Source of the DNA: Cyclobacterium lianum
Lineage (GTDB): Bacteria > Bacteroidota > Bacteroidia > Cytophagales > Cyclobacteriaceae
Direction of reading: 5' to 3'
Assembly: GCF_900143075.1 (NCBI RefSeq)
Contig: NZ_FRCY01000010.1
Location: 62,001-126,000, forward strand
DNA: 64,000 bases
The position numbers were made by a program, and so were the translations under genes. The notes under the pieces were generated by a model that was given only the letters and a program-made list of their open reading frames with translations, made no database searches and was not told the DNA's origin. Numbering within the stretch: the first letter of the stretch is position 1; each line of letters starts with the position of its first letter. Shown piece after piece: positions 43,751 through 53,686 of the stretch.

Positions 43751-46141
43751 ATGAAAAACAAGTACTCCTTTTTGATAGCAGTTATTGCACTTTTTGCTTT
43801 CTCAGCAGCCTACGCTCAAACCGGGACTATCACCGGCAGGGTAGCAACGGCTGACAATAAACCGCTGGAATTTGTCAATGTGGCGGTCGCAGGTCAAACC
43901 AAAGGAGCCACCACGGACCGGCAGGGGCGTTTTCTGATCAAAGACCTGGAAGCCGGGATCTATACCCTGAAAGCATCCTTTGTAGGGATTGAGGCACAGG
44001 AAAAAAATATTGAACTACGACCGGGCCAGCGATTGACAGTAGATTTCAGACTAAAGGAAAGTGCCACTTCACTTTCAGAGGTGCTGGTTACTGATATGAA
44101 TGCCAACAGATTCTATTCAGATAGCAATTTTACCGTCTCCAAATTACCTTTAAAGGACCTGGAAAATCCACAGGTGTACAATTCAATCAGTGGCAAACTA
44201 TTGAAAGAACAGGTAGTGACCAACATGAATGACGCCCTCAAAAATGCCACCGGCGTAACCCGCCTCTGGGAGTCCACAGGCAGGGGAGGTGATGGTGCGG
44301 AATACTATTCGATGCGGGGCTTTTCGGTGCAGCCTACCATGGTAAACGGTATGCCCAGTGTAAATAACGGAGGCCTTGATCCTGCCAATGTGGAAAGTGT
44401 AGACGTCATCAAAGGTCCCTCGGGTACTCTTTTCGGAAGTCCCATGATCTCTTATGGTGGCCTGATCAACATCACCACCAAGAAGCCACTGGTACAGGAA
44501 CGAAGGGAATTTGGGTTTGTCACCGGAAGTTTCGGACTGAACCGGCTGACTGCGGATATCAACGAGCCGGTATCCGGATCTTCGGCTATTCGTCTGAATG
44601 CGGCCTACCAATCCCAAAATACGTTTCAGGATGCGGGGAGCAGCAGATCGATATTTATAGCCCCATCTTTCAGGTTTAAAGCCAGTGAAAAACTCAGTTT
44701 TTTAATCAATACCGAATTTCTGGATGCCGTTTCCGTAAATGCCCCCATGATCTTTCTCAATCGTTCCAATCCGCTTACCTTTTCCAGCATGGAGCTTTTT
44801 GAGAGAAACTACGAGAAATCCTTCACCGGCAACGGACTGGATATCAATAATGCCTCCTATGGTATACAGGCACAGGCTTTTTACGAAATCAATTCATCCT
44901 GGACTTCCCAGACGGTGTTGTCAAGAAGCTCCACCAAAACAGACGGTTACTACCATTATCTTTTTGACAACAGCGACGGAGACTCCTTTACCCGATACAT
45001 TTCCGATCGGAATGGACAAACCATTACTACCGACTTTCAGCAAAACTTTATAGGGGATTTCCGATTGGGAGCGTTCAGAAACAAAATGGTAATCGGAGTA
45101 GATTATTTCAAATCATCGATCTTTAACGGAAGTACTGGTTGGGTAGGCAATGGTGTGGTCACCCTCTCAGATGGTAATGATACAGGTATTTTGACCAGGG
45201 CCGGGGTAGATGACCTGGTGAAAGATTCCTTCGAAGGCAATTCAACAGGGACCAATGAGGTACTCAGTGCCTATGTTTCCAATGTCATTCAGTTTACCGA
45301 TGCGCTCTCCCTGATGGCCAGTTTGCGTGTGGACAATTTTAATGGCCGGACCGACTATTGGGTCGAAGAGGAAATAAAGAGCCAGACCTCCCTATCTCCC
45401 AAGCTGGGTGTGGTCTATCAGCTCATGCCCGATAAGGTTTCTGTTTTTGGCAATTACATGAACGGATTTGTCAACCTGGCGCCGGTTAATGTGAGCAATG
45501 TTGATGGCTCCAATCCAAGGTTGAAGCTTTTGGATCCCGAGCAGGCCAACCAGTACGAATTTGGTGTAAAGACCAATATATACGGGGATAAGATTTCAGC
45601 TACTGCGAGCTACTACAATATCGGAGTAAAGAACAGGCTGATGACGGACCCCGACAATATCAATAATTCCATTCAGGGGGGAGAAGTGCTAAGCAAAGGT
45701 GTAGAAATCAGCTTGATAGCCAATCCCATAGAGGGGATGAACCTTGTAGCCGGCTACAGTAAAAACCATACCGAAGTTACCGAGGACAATATGGAAAGCG
45801 GCTATCTTGGACTCCGGCCCGAAGAATCCGGACCGGCAAGACTGGTCAACTTTTGGGCCAGTTATACCCTTCCCACCGGGCCTTTGGCAGGATTGGGCCT
45901 GGGCTTTGGTGGAAATGCAGCCAGTGAACACCTTACCCTGAACAGGGCGAATATCGGTACTTTTGCCCTGCCCGCTTATCAGGTTTTCAATGCGGTGGTG
46001 TCTTATGCCGGTATTGGAAACCAATATCTTTTGTCTCTGAAGGTCAATAACCTGACCAATGAACGATACTATTCGGGTTGGTCTACGGTCACACCGCAGC
46101 AATTAAGGAATATAGCTTTTAGCCTCAATTACAGATTTTAA
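43751..46141 (+). CDS. TonB-dependent siderophore receptor (FhuA-like) with CarboxypepD_reg-like domain
   Basis: An outer-membrane receptor of 796 residues when started at the ATG at 43751, where the signal peptide begins (KNKYSFLIAVIALFAFSAAY). A CarboxypepD_reg-like domain (GRVATADNKPLEFVNVAVAG) precedes the plug, which shows MNDALKNATGVTRLW, YYSMRGFSVQPTMVNGMPS and VDVIKGPSGTLFGSPMISYG. The barrel ends in NIAFSLNYRF with the terminal Phe. These plug features fit ferric-siderophore receptors. The stop overlaps the start of a PepSY protein by one base, which supports an iron-uptake role for both. Confidence 0.92.
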   Translation: MKNKYSFLIAVIALFAFSAAYAQTGTITGRVATADNKPLEFVNVAVAGQTKGATTDRQGRFLIKDLEAGIYTLKASFVGIEAQEKNIELRPGQRLTVDFRLKESATSLSEVLVTDMNANRFYSDSNFTVSKLPLKDLENPQVYNSISGKLLKEQVVTNMNDALKNATGVTRLWESTGRGGDGAEYYSMRGFSVQPTMVNGMPSVNNGGLDPANVESVDVIKGPSGTLFGSPMISYGGLINITTKKPLVQERREFGFVTGSFGLNRLTADINEPVSGSSAIRLNAAYQSQNTFQDAGSSRSIFIAPSFRFKASEKLSFLINTEFLDAVSVNAPMIFLNRSNPLTFSSMELFERNYEKSFTGNGLDINNASYGIQAQAFYEINSSWTSQTVLSRSSTKTDGYYHYLFDNSDGDSFTRYISDRNGQTITTDFQQNFIGDFRLGAFRNKMVIGVDYFKSSIFNGSTGWVGNGVVTLSDGNDTGILTRAGVDDLVKDSFEGNSTGTNEVLSAYVSNVIQFTDALSLMASLRVDNFNGRTDYWVEEEIKSQTSLSPKLGVVYQLMPDKVSVFGNYMNGFVNLAPVNVSNVDGSNPRLKLLDPEQANQYEFGVKTNIYGDKISATASYYNIGVKNRLMTDPDNINNSIQGGEVLSKGVEISLIANPIEGMNLVAGYSKNHTEVTEDNMESGYLGLRPEESGPARLVNFWASYTLPTGPLAGLGLGFGGNAASEHLTLNRANIGTFALPAYQVFNAVVSYAGIGNQYLLSLKVNNLTNERYYSGWSTVTPQQLRNIAFSLNYRF

Positions 46142-47313
46142 TGAAAGTAAAGAAAGCAATTGGCAAAATTCACCTCTGGCTCGGCCTTGCGTCCGGGCTT
46201 GTGGTGTTTATAGTAGCGATTACGGGTTGTATTTATGCATTTCAATCAGAAATTCAGGACCTGACGCAGGATTACAGATTTGTAAGACCTGTGGATAGTC
46301 CCGTCTTGCCGCCCACCAGGATCTGGGAGATAGCAGACCAGGCCCTGCCCGACAAACACCTCCACGCTATTCTTTATCCTACGCCCGATCGGGCAGCACA
46401 GGCGATCTACTATAGTTTTGAGGAGCACTACTACTATTTTGTATACGTCAATCCCTATACCGGAGAGGTATTGAAAGTCAAGGATGAGTTTGCCGATTTT
46501 TTTCGGTTGGTACTGGACGGTCATTTTTATCTCTGGCTCCCACCGGAAATCGGGCAGCCAGTAGTGGCTTCTTTTACGCTGATTTTCCTGGTCATGATGG
46601 TATCCGGCCTGATACTCTGGTGGCCCAAAAACAAAAAGGCCAGGGCCCAACGCTTTTCATTAAAGCTAAATGGCAGTTGGAAAAGAAAAAATTACGACCT
46701 GCACAGCGTCGTCGGCTTTTACGTGATGGTTTTTGGGTTGGTATTCGCCATTACCGGCCTGGTTTGGGGCTTTACCTGGTTTAGGGATGGGGTATACTCG
46801 CTGGCCTCAGGCGGTGAGGAATATCTGGAATATTATACGCCCGAATCTACCGCTACACAATCCTATCAGGGAGAAGTACCGGCGCTGGACCAGGTTTGGC
46901 TCAACATGAGAGCCGAATATCCCAATGCCGACTGGATCGAAGTACATCCACCGGAAACGGAAAATGGCGCCATTGCCGCCAATGCCAACCCGGACGCAGA
47001 TACCTATTGGAAAATGGACTACCGGTATTTTGATCCGAATACTTTGGAGGAATTACCTGTCGACCATATCTGGAACCGCTTTCACGAAGCTACGGCAGCC
47101 CAAAAAATCATGCGGATCAATTACGATGTACATGTGGGGGCCATATTGGGTTTTCCCGGCAAAGTGTTGGCTTTTTTGCTCAGCCTGAGCATTGCATCCC
47201 TGCCAATTACAGGTTTTTTATTGTGGTACGGCAAAAAGGTGAAAGCCAGAAAAGGTCAAAGAGCGGAGAGGAAGCCAGACCGAAAGCTGGAAAAACTGGC
47301 TGTTTTGAATTGA
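46141..47313 (+). CDS. PepSY-associated transmembrane protein (siderophore/ferric reductase-like)
   Basis: A 390-residue inner-membrane protein with about four helices, of the PepSY_TM family. The first helix region is KIHLWLGLASGLVVFIVAIT, followed by a periplasmic part with YVNPYTGEVLKV (a PepSY unit), a second and third helix with conserved histidines (NYDLHSVVGFYVMVFGLVF), and a last helix near residue 350. Members next to TonB siderophore receptors are thought to reduce ferric siderophores in the periplasm. Coupling with the receptor (one-base overlap) supports this. Confidence 0.88.
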   Translation: MKVKKAIGKIHLWLGLASGLVVFIVAITGCIYAFQSEIQDLTQDYRFVRPVDSPVLPPTRIWEIADQALPDKHLHAILYPTPDRAAQAIYYSFEEHYYYFVYVNPYTGEVLKVKDEFADFFRLVLDGHFYLWLPPEIGQPVVASFTLIFLVMMVSGLILWWPKNKKARAQRFSLKLNGSWKRKNYDLHSVVGFYVMVFGLVFAITGLVWGFTWFRDGVYSLASGGEEYLEYYTPESTATQSYQGEVPALDQVWLNMRAEYPNADWIEVHPPETENGAIAANANPDADTYWKMDYRYFDPNTLEELPVDHIWNRFHEATAAQKIMRINYDVHVGAILGFPGKVLAFLLSLSIASLPITGFLLWYGKKVKARKGQRAERKPDRKLEKLAVLN

Positions 47314-47501
47314 ACAGCACCTTGCCCGGTCTATCCTGATTCTTTTTCGGATCAAAATCAGCATCCGGGAAATTGAAGTTTTTTCCATTGCCTCATGGTA
47401 TAGCTGTAGTCAAAAATGGTTTGCAGCGCACCATTTGCTTGGCTCACATCCGGATTTCATTGTGTATGAGTCAATCATCGAAATGCTCGTTACAGTAAAA
47501 A

Positions 47502-50348
47502 CTAATACTTCAAGATAAACTCCTGCAGATTATCGCTGCGCTCCAGATCTAGCTTTTTGCGGAGGCGGTAGCGGGCGATTTCTACCCCCCGTACAGAGAT
47601 GTTCATCAGGTATGCGATTTCCTTGGTCGAAAGGTTCATTCGCAGATAAGCACTCAGTTTGATTTCCTGAGGACTCAAATTGCCAAATTCCTTTTTGAAC
47701 CGGCCCATAAAATCTCCGTGAACCTGATCGAAATGGATCTCGAACTGCTCCCAGTCCTTGTCACCCGCCATGTTTTTTTCTATTGTTTTGATCACTTTTT
47801 GGATTTCCTGCTTTACCTCCTGGTTTCTGCTTTTCTTTGTGATAGCGTTCAGGTTATTGCGTACATGATCGATAAAACCGTTTTTGGTGATCAGGTGCAT
47901 GGTGGCAGATGCCAGCTCTTTGTTTTTGAGCTGAATGGCTTGCTTTAGTTTTTCCATTCGTAGCTTTTCAATCTCCCTTTGGCTGGTTTTCAATTCAGAT
48001 TCCTTGGCCTCAATGGCCACTCTTGAAGCGGTTCTTATTTGTAGCGTTTTCTTCTGGTACCTTTTTTCAACGATTCGGTATGCCAGCAGCAGGCCTGAGA
48101 GCAGCAGCATAGCGTAGGTCAGATAGGCCAGTTTATTTCGATACCAGGGAGGCAGGACCTTGAAGGCAAAGCTGGCCTCGGGGCTGATAGCTCCATAGAT
48201 ATTCCTGCTTTTGGAATGAAAAACATAACTGCCTTCGCGCAGATTGGTATAGGCCTTTTCCGGCTTATCTGTCCATTCTCCATAATCTTCCTCAAAGCCC
48301 TCAAGCCAGTATTGGTAGCTCAGCTCATTTTCATTGTTTGGGCTGGCATTACTGCTCTCAAAGCGGATATTGGCACGCTTGTAAGGGATTTCTGGGGGAT
48401 CAGAGGAGGAGTGATGCCGGTTTCCACCGAAAATCAGCGAGTCAGCAGTACCAGTAAGGTATGCCGCCCGGATCAGGGTCGGAAATACCGGTGGCTGGAA
48501 AGTATTTTCATTCAGATTAAAACGGATAAACCCTTCATTGGCGGCAAAAACCACCTCGTTACCTCTGAGAGAGGCTATATTCGGGAGATCATCATTCAAC
48601 AGGGGCATTAAGGGGTTAAATATCTGGTAGTGTTTCTGATAGCTTCCGTCCACTTTTTTTTCCAGAACTCCCATTTCGGTTTCTCCGATAAAAAAAATAT
48701 TGCCCATTTGATCCTCTAACAAATAGTGGATCAGGAAATCTGTGGCAAAATAAAGGTCAAAAAATGAATCCCTTTCAAAACGATCCTGCAATTCGTTGTA
48801 GCGAAATGCACCAGCCTGCGTGGTAAATATCAGGCGATTGTTCACTTTCCAGACATTGTTAAAGATATTGGAGGGTAGTCCCTCTTGAATGCCGTAGTAC
48901 CGTACAGATACAGCCGTCAGGGTGGAATCCGGACGCAGTTTGTACAAGCCCTTGTAGCCATGCGCCACCCAAATATTGCCTTTGTCGTCCTGCTCGATGA
49001 TTCTTCCGGACTCTTCAAATCCAGCTAATTTGCTGATATAGCTGACACCTTCCTCTGTAAGCTTATACAGGTGCAAGCCTTCGTAACTTCCTGCCAGAAC
49101 TATTTCGGGATGGTTTTTCAGCCTCTGGAAATTCCAGATGCCTTCAGGACCAGAAATTTTTTCGGCCCGGTTGGACTTGATGACAAAAGCGCCGTCATTG
49201 TGGGCCACCATCAGTCTTCCCATTATGGATTTGATTTGATATACCTGGCCGTTGGTATTCGGGATCAGTTCCATGTGGCTGCTGCCGTCCGCCCGGCGTT
49301 GTTGGGCAAAGACACCGTTATTGGTGGCCAGGTACATGCTTTCCTGCTCGACAATAGCATGGTAGCCTGTTCCCGTGAGCCCTGAATATTGATTGATCTT
49401 GCCAAAGGGATAGCTCAGTTGGAGCATAGACAGGCCATTGTTGTGCCCTAGCCATAGATTACCTGACAGGTCCTCAAAAAGTGAAACGATTGAATTGTTA
49501 TTTAATCCATTGTCTTTGTCCATGTGCATCAGTTGCCTGCCCTCCATGTCTGTCAGTACCAGGCCGGAAAGCTGTGTGGCAATGGCGATTTGGCCATTGC
49601 TGAGTCGCAATACCGCATTGATACTCAGCTCCGGCATTTCCATCCAGGGTTTAAGGCTACCTCCTGTCAGTTCGTATATGCCATCGTCTCGGGTAAAGAT
49701 CAGGTATTTATTGGCACCTGTCGGCAGCAGGCCGGTAACCAGCCTGTCTGAAAATTCGGGGCTGACAAGCGAAAACGACCCGTTATCGAGCTTTTTCAGA
49801 CCTGTTCCCCGCTCATTTACAAACAGGGTCTTATTGACAAAATGAAAGCTTTCAAATCCGGATTGGCTTTCGTGGGCAGATGACAATCGGAGCGATTGAT
49901 CGAAAGCGAAAACCCGATCAGAGGTACAGAAGTAGATATTTTCGTTTCCCAGAAAAACCTTCCAAACCTCCTCCAGATTTTGGAAATTTTCAGGCAAAGA
50001 ATCCTTTAATGACTGGTAGCGCAATTCACCATTATCAGCTGCAGTGAAGGTACCGAATTCTCCCTGTCCGGATACATATATGGTTCCGTTTTCACTCACC
50101 TGTACATGCCTCACTTTGGAACTATTGGGAAGTGAATATCTGCGCCAGGTAGTCCCATCGTGTACCAGCAATCCGTAATTGTTTGCGATATACAGCAAGC
50201 CGCTCGCATGCTGCGTGATTGCATAATTTTGGATACCTCCCTGGTATTCCTGACTGGAATAATACCTGGAAAACGGTAAATCCAGGGATTGCGGCTGCGC
50301 AGCACTGGTCAGGAGAAGTAGAAACGACAGCAGGTAAACGGTTCTCAT
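47502..50348 (-). CDS. Membrane sensor-regulator: beta-propeller, Y_Y_Y domain, TM helix, coiled coil, LuxR-type HTH
   Basis: A 948-residue SusR-like regulator without kinase or receiver domains. After a signal peptide there are two-component-regulator propeller repeats (HASGLLYIANNYGLLVHDG, SLFEDLSGNLWLGHNNGLSM and others) to about residue 640, then a Y_Y_Y domain (YQYWLEGFEEDYGEWTDK), one membrane helix (LAYLTYAMLLLSGLLLAYRI, about 755-775), a Glu/Lys-rich coiled coil, and a LuxR-type helix-turn-helix at the C-terminus (LSPQEIKLSAYLRMNLSTKE then IAYLMNISVRGVEIARYRLR). It would sense a glycan in the periplasm and act directly on DNA. It is divergent from the SusC gene at 50601 and probably controls it. 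Confidence 0.88.
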   Translation of the reverse strand: MRTVYLLSFLLLLTSAAQPQSLDLPFSRYYSSQEYQGGIQNYAITQHASGLLYIANNYGLLVHDGTTWRRYSLPNSSKVRHVQVSENGTIYVSGQGEFGTFTAADNGELRYQSLKDSLPENFQNLEEVWKVFLGNENIYFCTSDRVFAFDQSLRLSSAHESQSGFESFHFVNKTLFVNERGTGLKKLDNGSFSLVSPEFSDRLVTGLLPTGANKYLIFTRDDGIYELTGGSLKPWMEMPELSINAVLRLSNGQIAIATQLSGLVLTDMEGRQLMHMDKDNGLNNNSIVSLFEDLSGNLWLGHNNGLSMLQLSYPFGKINQYSGLTGTGYHAIVEQESMYLATNNGVFAQQRRADGSSHMELIPNTNGQVYQIKSIMGRLMVAHNDGAFVIKSNRAEKISGPEGIWNFQRLKNHPEIVLAGSYEGLHLYKLTEEGVSYISKLAGFEESGRIIEQDDKGNIWVAHGYKGLYKLRPDSTLTAVSVRYYGIQEGLPSNIFNNVWKVNNRLIFTTQAGAFRYNELQDRFERDSFFDLYFATDFLIHYLLEDQMGNIFFIGETEMGVLEKKVDGSYQKHYQIFNPLMPLLNDDLPNIASLRGNEVVFAANEGFIRFNLNENTFQPPVFPTLIRAAYLTGTADSLIFGGNRHHSSSDPPEIPYKRANIRFESSNASPNNENELSYQYWLEGFEEDYGEWTDKPEKAYTNLREGSYVFHSKSRNIYGAISPEASFAFKVLPPWYRNKLAYLTYAMLLLSGLLLAYRIVEKRYQKKTLQIRTASRVAIEAKESELKTSQREIEKLRMEKLKQAIQLKNKELASATMHLITKNGFIDHVRNNLNAITKKSRNQEVKQEIQKVIKTIEKNMAGDKDWEQFEIHFDQVHGDFMGRFKKEFGNLSPQEIKLSAYLRMNLSTKEIAYLMNISVRGVEIARYRLRKKLDLERSDNLQEFILKY

Positions 50349-50600
50349 GGGCTCAATGATAACATGGAGATGGCAATATAGTCAAATTAGGTATGATGTA
50401 ATAACAAGCCTCACCAGCATGCATTGGCGTAGCATTGTCAAAATGCCTTTAGGAACGATAGAGAGCATTTTTATACCATGTCTGTAGGGTTTTTGTGAAA
50501 AGGGTAACTATGGGTTGATGTAGTATTGTTGTAGGGTTATTTTTCCGGATCAGGCTGCTGTTTATCAAATTTGGCGAGATGTAAATCCAAATTAATTCAA
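50349..50600. other. Divergent intergenic region of the GH16 utilisation locus
   Basis: A spacer of 252 bases that must contain the target of the adjacent sensor-regulator and the promoter of the SusC operon. A TAGTATTG at 50521-50528 is close to the -7 consensus, with TTTG at 50492-50495, though the spacing of 25 bases is long. No clear inverted repeat was found. Confidence 0.3.
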
Positions 50601-53600
50601 ATGAAAAAAGTATTATTACTGTATTTTACCGTGTGTTTGTCCATGCTTGCGGCGGCGCAATCCAATGAGATTATTGGTACGGTAACGGACGAAACGGGGT
50701 TTCCGCTTCCCGGAGTAAGTATTCTCAAAGTGGGAACCAGTGTAGGGACAGTTACAGACATTGATGGGAATTTTTCCATTAACGCTGCAACCGGTGAACA
50801 GCTTCAGTTTTCCTTTCTGGGTTTTAAGGCACAGCAGGTAACTGTCGGAACGGCGCGCGAAATCAACGTGGTGTTGGAGGAAGACGTCTCCAACCTGGAT
50901 GAGGTAGTCGTAATAGGTTATGGCTCTGCTACAAAAAGGGAATTGACGGGAGCTACCGCACAAGTAAAAGGTGAGGCGATTGAGAAAATGAACATGCCCC
51001 GCGTTGATCAGGCGCTTCAAGGCAAGATGGCTGGTGTGAATATCAGTACCAATTCCGGGGCACCCGGGGGTACATCGAATATCCGGATCAGGGGAATCGG
51101 CACATTTGGAGACAATGATCCACTGATTTTGGTAGACGGGGTCATTTATGATGCTGCAGGTCTTAATGCGTTAAATCCCAACGATATCGAGTCGGTGAAT
51201 GTGCTCAAAGATGGTACCGCAGGCATTTACGGTGTCAGAGCTGCCAATGGGGTGATATTGATCGAGACCAAAAAGGGAAACCTGGGCAGCCGGCCAAGGC
51301 TTGATTTTAATGCCTATTATGGTGTGCAGGAAACTGCCCGAAAGCTGGACCTGTTAAATGCCAGAGAGTTTGCGATACTGAAGAATGAGGCCTTTGCCGC
51401 CGGTGGACAGGTCCCGCCATTCAACAATGTGGAGCTGGGAGAGGGCACAAACTGGCAGGACGCCGTATTTCAGGAGTCGCCCATTCAGGAGTACAACCTC
51501 ACTGTCACCGGAGGATCGGAAAAGACTTCTTATTCTATCGGCGGCAGTTATTTTGCTCAGGAGGGTATCGTCGGCGGTCCGAAAGCTAATTTTGAAAGAT
51601 ACAACGCCCGGATAAATTTCACGACGGAAATTGCCCCAAAGTTAAAATTTACCAACGTGCTCCTGTTTACCAGAGAGCAAAGTAGCAGTTTGCCACAAGG
51701 AGGTATCGGCTCTGTGTTGTACAATACCATCAATGCCTATCCAACAGAACCTATTCGCGTGGGTGACAGGTATTCCTATCTGGAAAATGTCAATGACATC
51801 ATCAACCCCCTGGCCCAAATGGAAAATGCCTACAACAATACCTATGTCAACAAGTTGGTAGGTAAGGAAGAGTTGGAATATGCCATCAGTGAGCATTTTA
51901 CCTGGACTGGTAGGGTCGGATATAACTACGCCATGGTAGATGCCAAAACCTTTAACCCTCTGGTATGGTATGGACCGGGAAAATTTGCCAATTCGGCAAG
52001 GAATGAAAATCTGGATCCTGTGTTGGTAGACGTCGGAGGGCTTGAGATTGAGCGGGGAGCCAGTGTATTCGAATCCAGAAATACCTTCCTGGATTACAAC
52101 CTGGAAACCTTTCTAAACTACAACAGGACCTTTGCCGAGCTGCACAGGGTAAAAGGGATGTTTGGACTCTCTCTGGTGGGCAATAGAAGTGAGGGGCTAA
52201 ATGGCACCGGTTTTAACATTCCAAACAACAACCTGGATTTTGCAGATATTTCGGCCAATCAGGCTCCCGGCGGATTCTTAAATGGGGTAGGATCTTTTCA
52301 AAGTCGCCAAAGGCTTACCTCAGCATTTGTGAGGGGAGAATATGATTACAAGCAACGCTACCTTTTTTCTGCTATCCTGAGGAGGGATGGTTCTACCAAT
52401 TTCGGCCCCAACAACAGAATAGGGTATTTCCCTGCCATTTCGGGAGCCTGGGTCATCTCTGATGAACCGTTTTTCAACGCCGGTGCCATTGACTTCATGA
52501 AACTAAGGACGAGCTTTGGCGTGTCAGGAAACGATCAGATTGGCCTTTTCCGCTACCGGGGATTACTCAATGGATCGGCTTCCTACGTGTTTAATGACCT
52601 GATTGTCAATGGTGCAGCGATAGGAAACACCAGCAATCCCGAGCTGAAATGGGAAACTACCTATCAAACCAACATAGGGTTAGACTTTTCATTGTTTAAC
52701 AACCTGGACTTTACCGCTAATTATTTTATCAAGAATACCAAAGACCTGCTCTTCCAGCCTGATGTGTCCGCTCTTTTAGGAGCCTACGGACCCGGAGGTG
52801 CCCCTCCGGTGATCAATGCCGGGGATGTATTGAACCGGGGGGTGGAGCTCGAGCTGGGCTATGCCAGCAACAGGGAAACCGGTGTGAATTTCAGTGCCGA
52901 CTATAATGTCACCTTCTTAAAAAATGAGGTTACTGCAGTGCCGCAAGGATTTGAATTTATTCCAGGTGCTGGTTTCAGTGTAGGTGGTAACGTGGCCAGT
53001 AGGTTTCAGGAAGGATTTCCCATAGGCTACTTTATCGGCTACCAGACCGACGGTATTTTCCAAACGCAGGAAGAGATAGCCTCAAGCCAGGTAGCACAGC
53101 CAGGAGCTCAACCCGGGGATTTGCGGTTTGTAGATCAGGACGGGGACGGTACGATCAGCTTTGGCGACGATGCTGACCGCACCCAGATAGGCTCTCCTAT
53201 TCCAGACCTGATTATGGGATTCAACTTTACGGCGGATTTCAAGGGTTTTGATATTGGCGCCAATGTTTATGCCGCGTTGGGTCAGGAGATCATCCGAAAC
53301 TACGAAAGACAGCAGCCATTTGCCAATCAACTTTCCTACACGATCAACAGATGGACCGGACCGGGAACAACCGACACGCATCCAAGACTGACTACGGGAG
53401 CTACCCGGAATAACGTCTTTTCAGATTACTTCGTGGAGGATGGTTCCTTTATGCGCCTTCGAAATGTGCAGTTTGGCTATACCCTTCCGCAGGAGATAGC
53501 CGGGAAGCTCGGAATGCGGTATTTCCGTTTTTACCTGGCAGCCAATAACCTGATTACGCTGTCCAGGTACCAGGGCTTTGACCCTGATGTGGGCTCGGGA

Positions 53601-53681
53601 AATCCATTGTTTGCTGGTGTAGACAACGGTATTTATCCTCAGGCAAGAACCTTTATGGCTGGTTTAAATATTAAATTCTAA
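50601..53681 (+). CDS. SusC/RagA family TonB-linked outer-membrane transporter (glucan locus)
   Basis: A transporter of 1026 residues, started at the ATG at 50601, where the signal peptide begins. It has a CarboxypepD_reg-like domain (GTVTDETGFPLPGVSILKVG), a TonB-box-like region NLDEVVVIGYG, and plug segments typical of SusC (QGKMAGVNISTNSGAPGGTS, RIRGIGTFGDNDPLILVDG). The SusD partner follows 5 bases later. Downstream glycan-binding and GH16 genes point to import of beta-1,3-glucan oligosaccharides; this is inference from context. Confidence 0.93.
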   Translation: MKKVLLLYFTVCLSMLAAAQSNEIIGTVTDETGFPLPGVSILKVGTSVGTVTDIDGNFSINAATGEQLQFSFLGFKAQQVTVGTAREINVVLEEDVSNLDEVVVIGYGSATKRELTGATAQVKGEAIEKMNMPRVDQALQGKMAGVNISTNSGAPGGTSNIRIRGIGTFGDNDPLILVDGVIYDAAGLNALNPNDIESVNVLKDGTAGIYGVRAANGVILIETKKGNLGSRPRLDFNAYYGVQETARKLDLLNAREFAILKNEAFAAGGQVPPFNNVELGEGTNWQDAVFQESPIQEYNLTVTGGSEKTSYSIGGSYFAQEGIVGGPKANFERYNARINFTTEIAPKLKFTNVLLFTREQSSSLPQGGIGSVLYNTINAYPTEPIRVGDRYSYLENVNDIINPLAQMENAYNNTYVNKLVGKEELEYAISEHFTWTGRVGYNYAMVDAKTFNPLVWYGPGKFANSARNENLDPVLVDVGGLEIERGASVFESRNTFLDYNLETFLNYNRTFAELHRVKGMFGLSLVGNRSEGLNGTGFNIPNNNLDFADISANQAPGGFLNGVGSFQSRQRLTSAFVRGEYDYKQRYLFSAILRRDGSTNFGPNNRIGYFPAISGAWVISDEPFFNAGAIDFMKLRTSFGVSGNDQIGLFRYRGLLNGSASYVFNDLIVNGAAIGNTSNPELKWETTYQTNIGLDFSLFNNLDFTANYFIKNTKDLLFQPDVSALLGAYGPGGAPPVINAGDVLNRGVELELGYASNRETGVNFSADYNVTFLKNEVTAVPQGFEFIPGAGFSVGGNVASRFQEGFPIGYFIGYQTDGIFQTQEEIASSQVAQPGAQPGDLRFVDQDGDGTISFGDDADRTQIGSPIPDLIMGFNFTADFKGFDIGANVYAALGQEIIRNYERQQPFANQLSYTINRWTGPGTTDTHPRLTTGATRNNVFSDYFVEDGSFMRLRNVQFGYTLPQEIAGKLGMRYFRFYLAANNLITLSRYQGFDPDVGSGNPLFAGVDNGIYPQARTFMAGLNIKF

Positions 53682-53686
53682 ATACA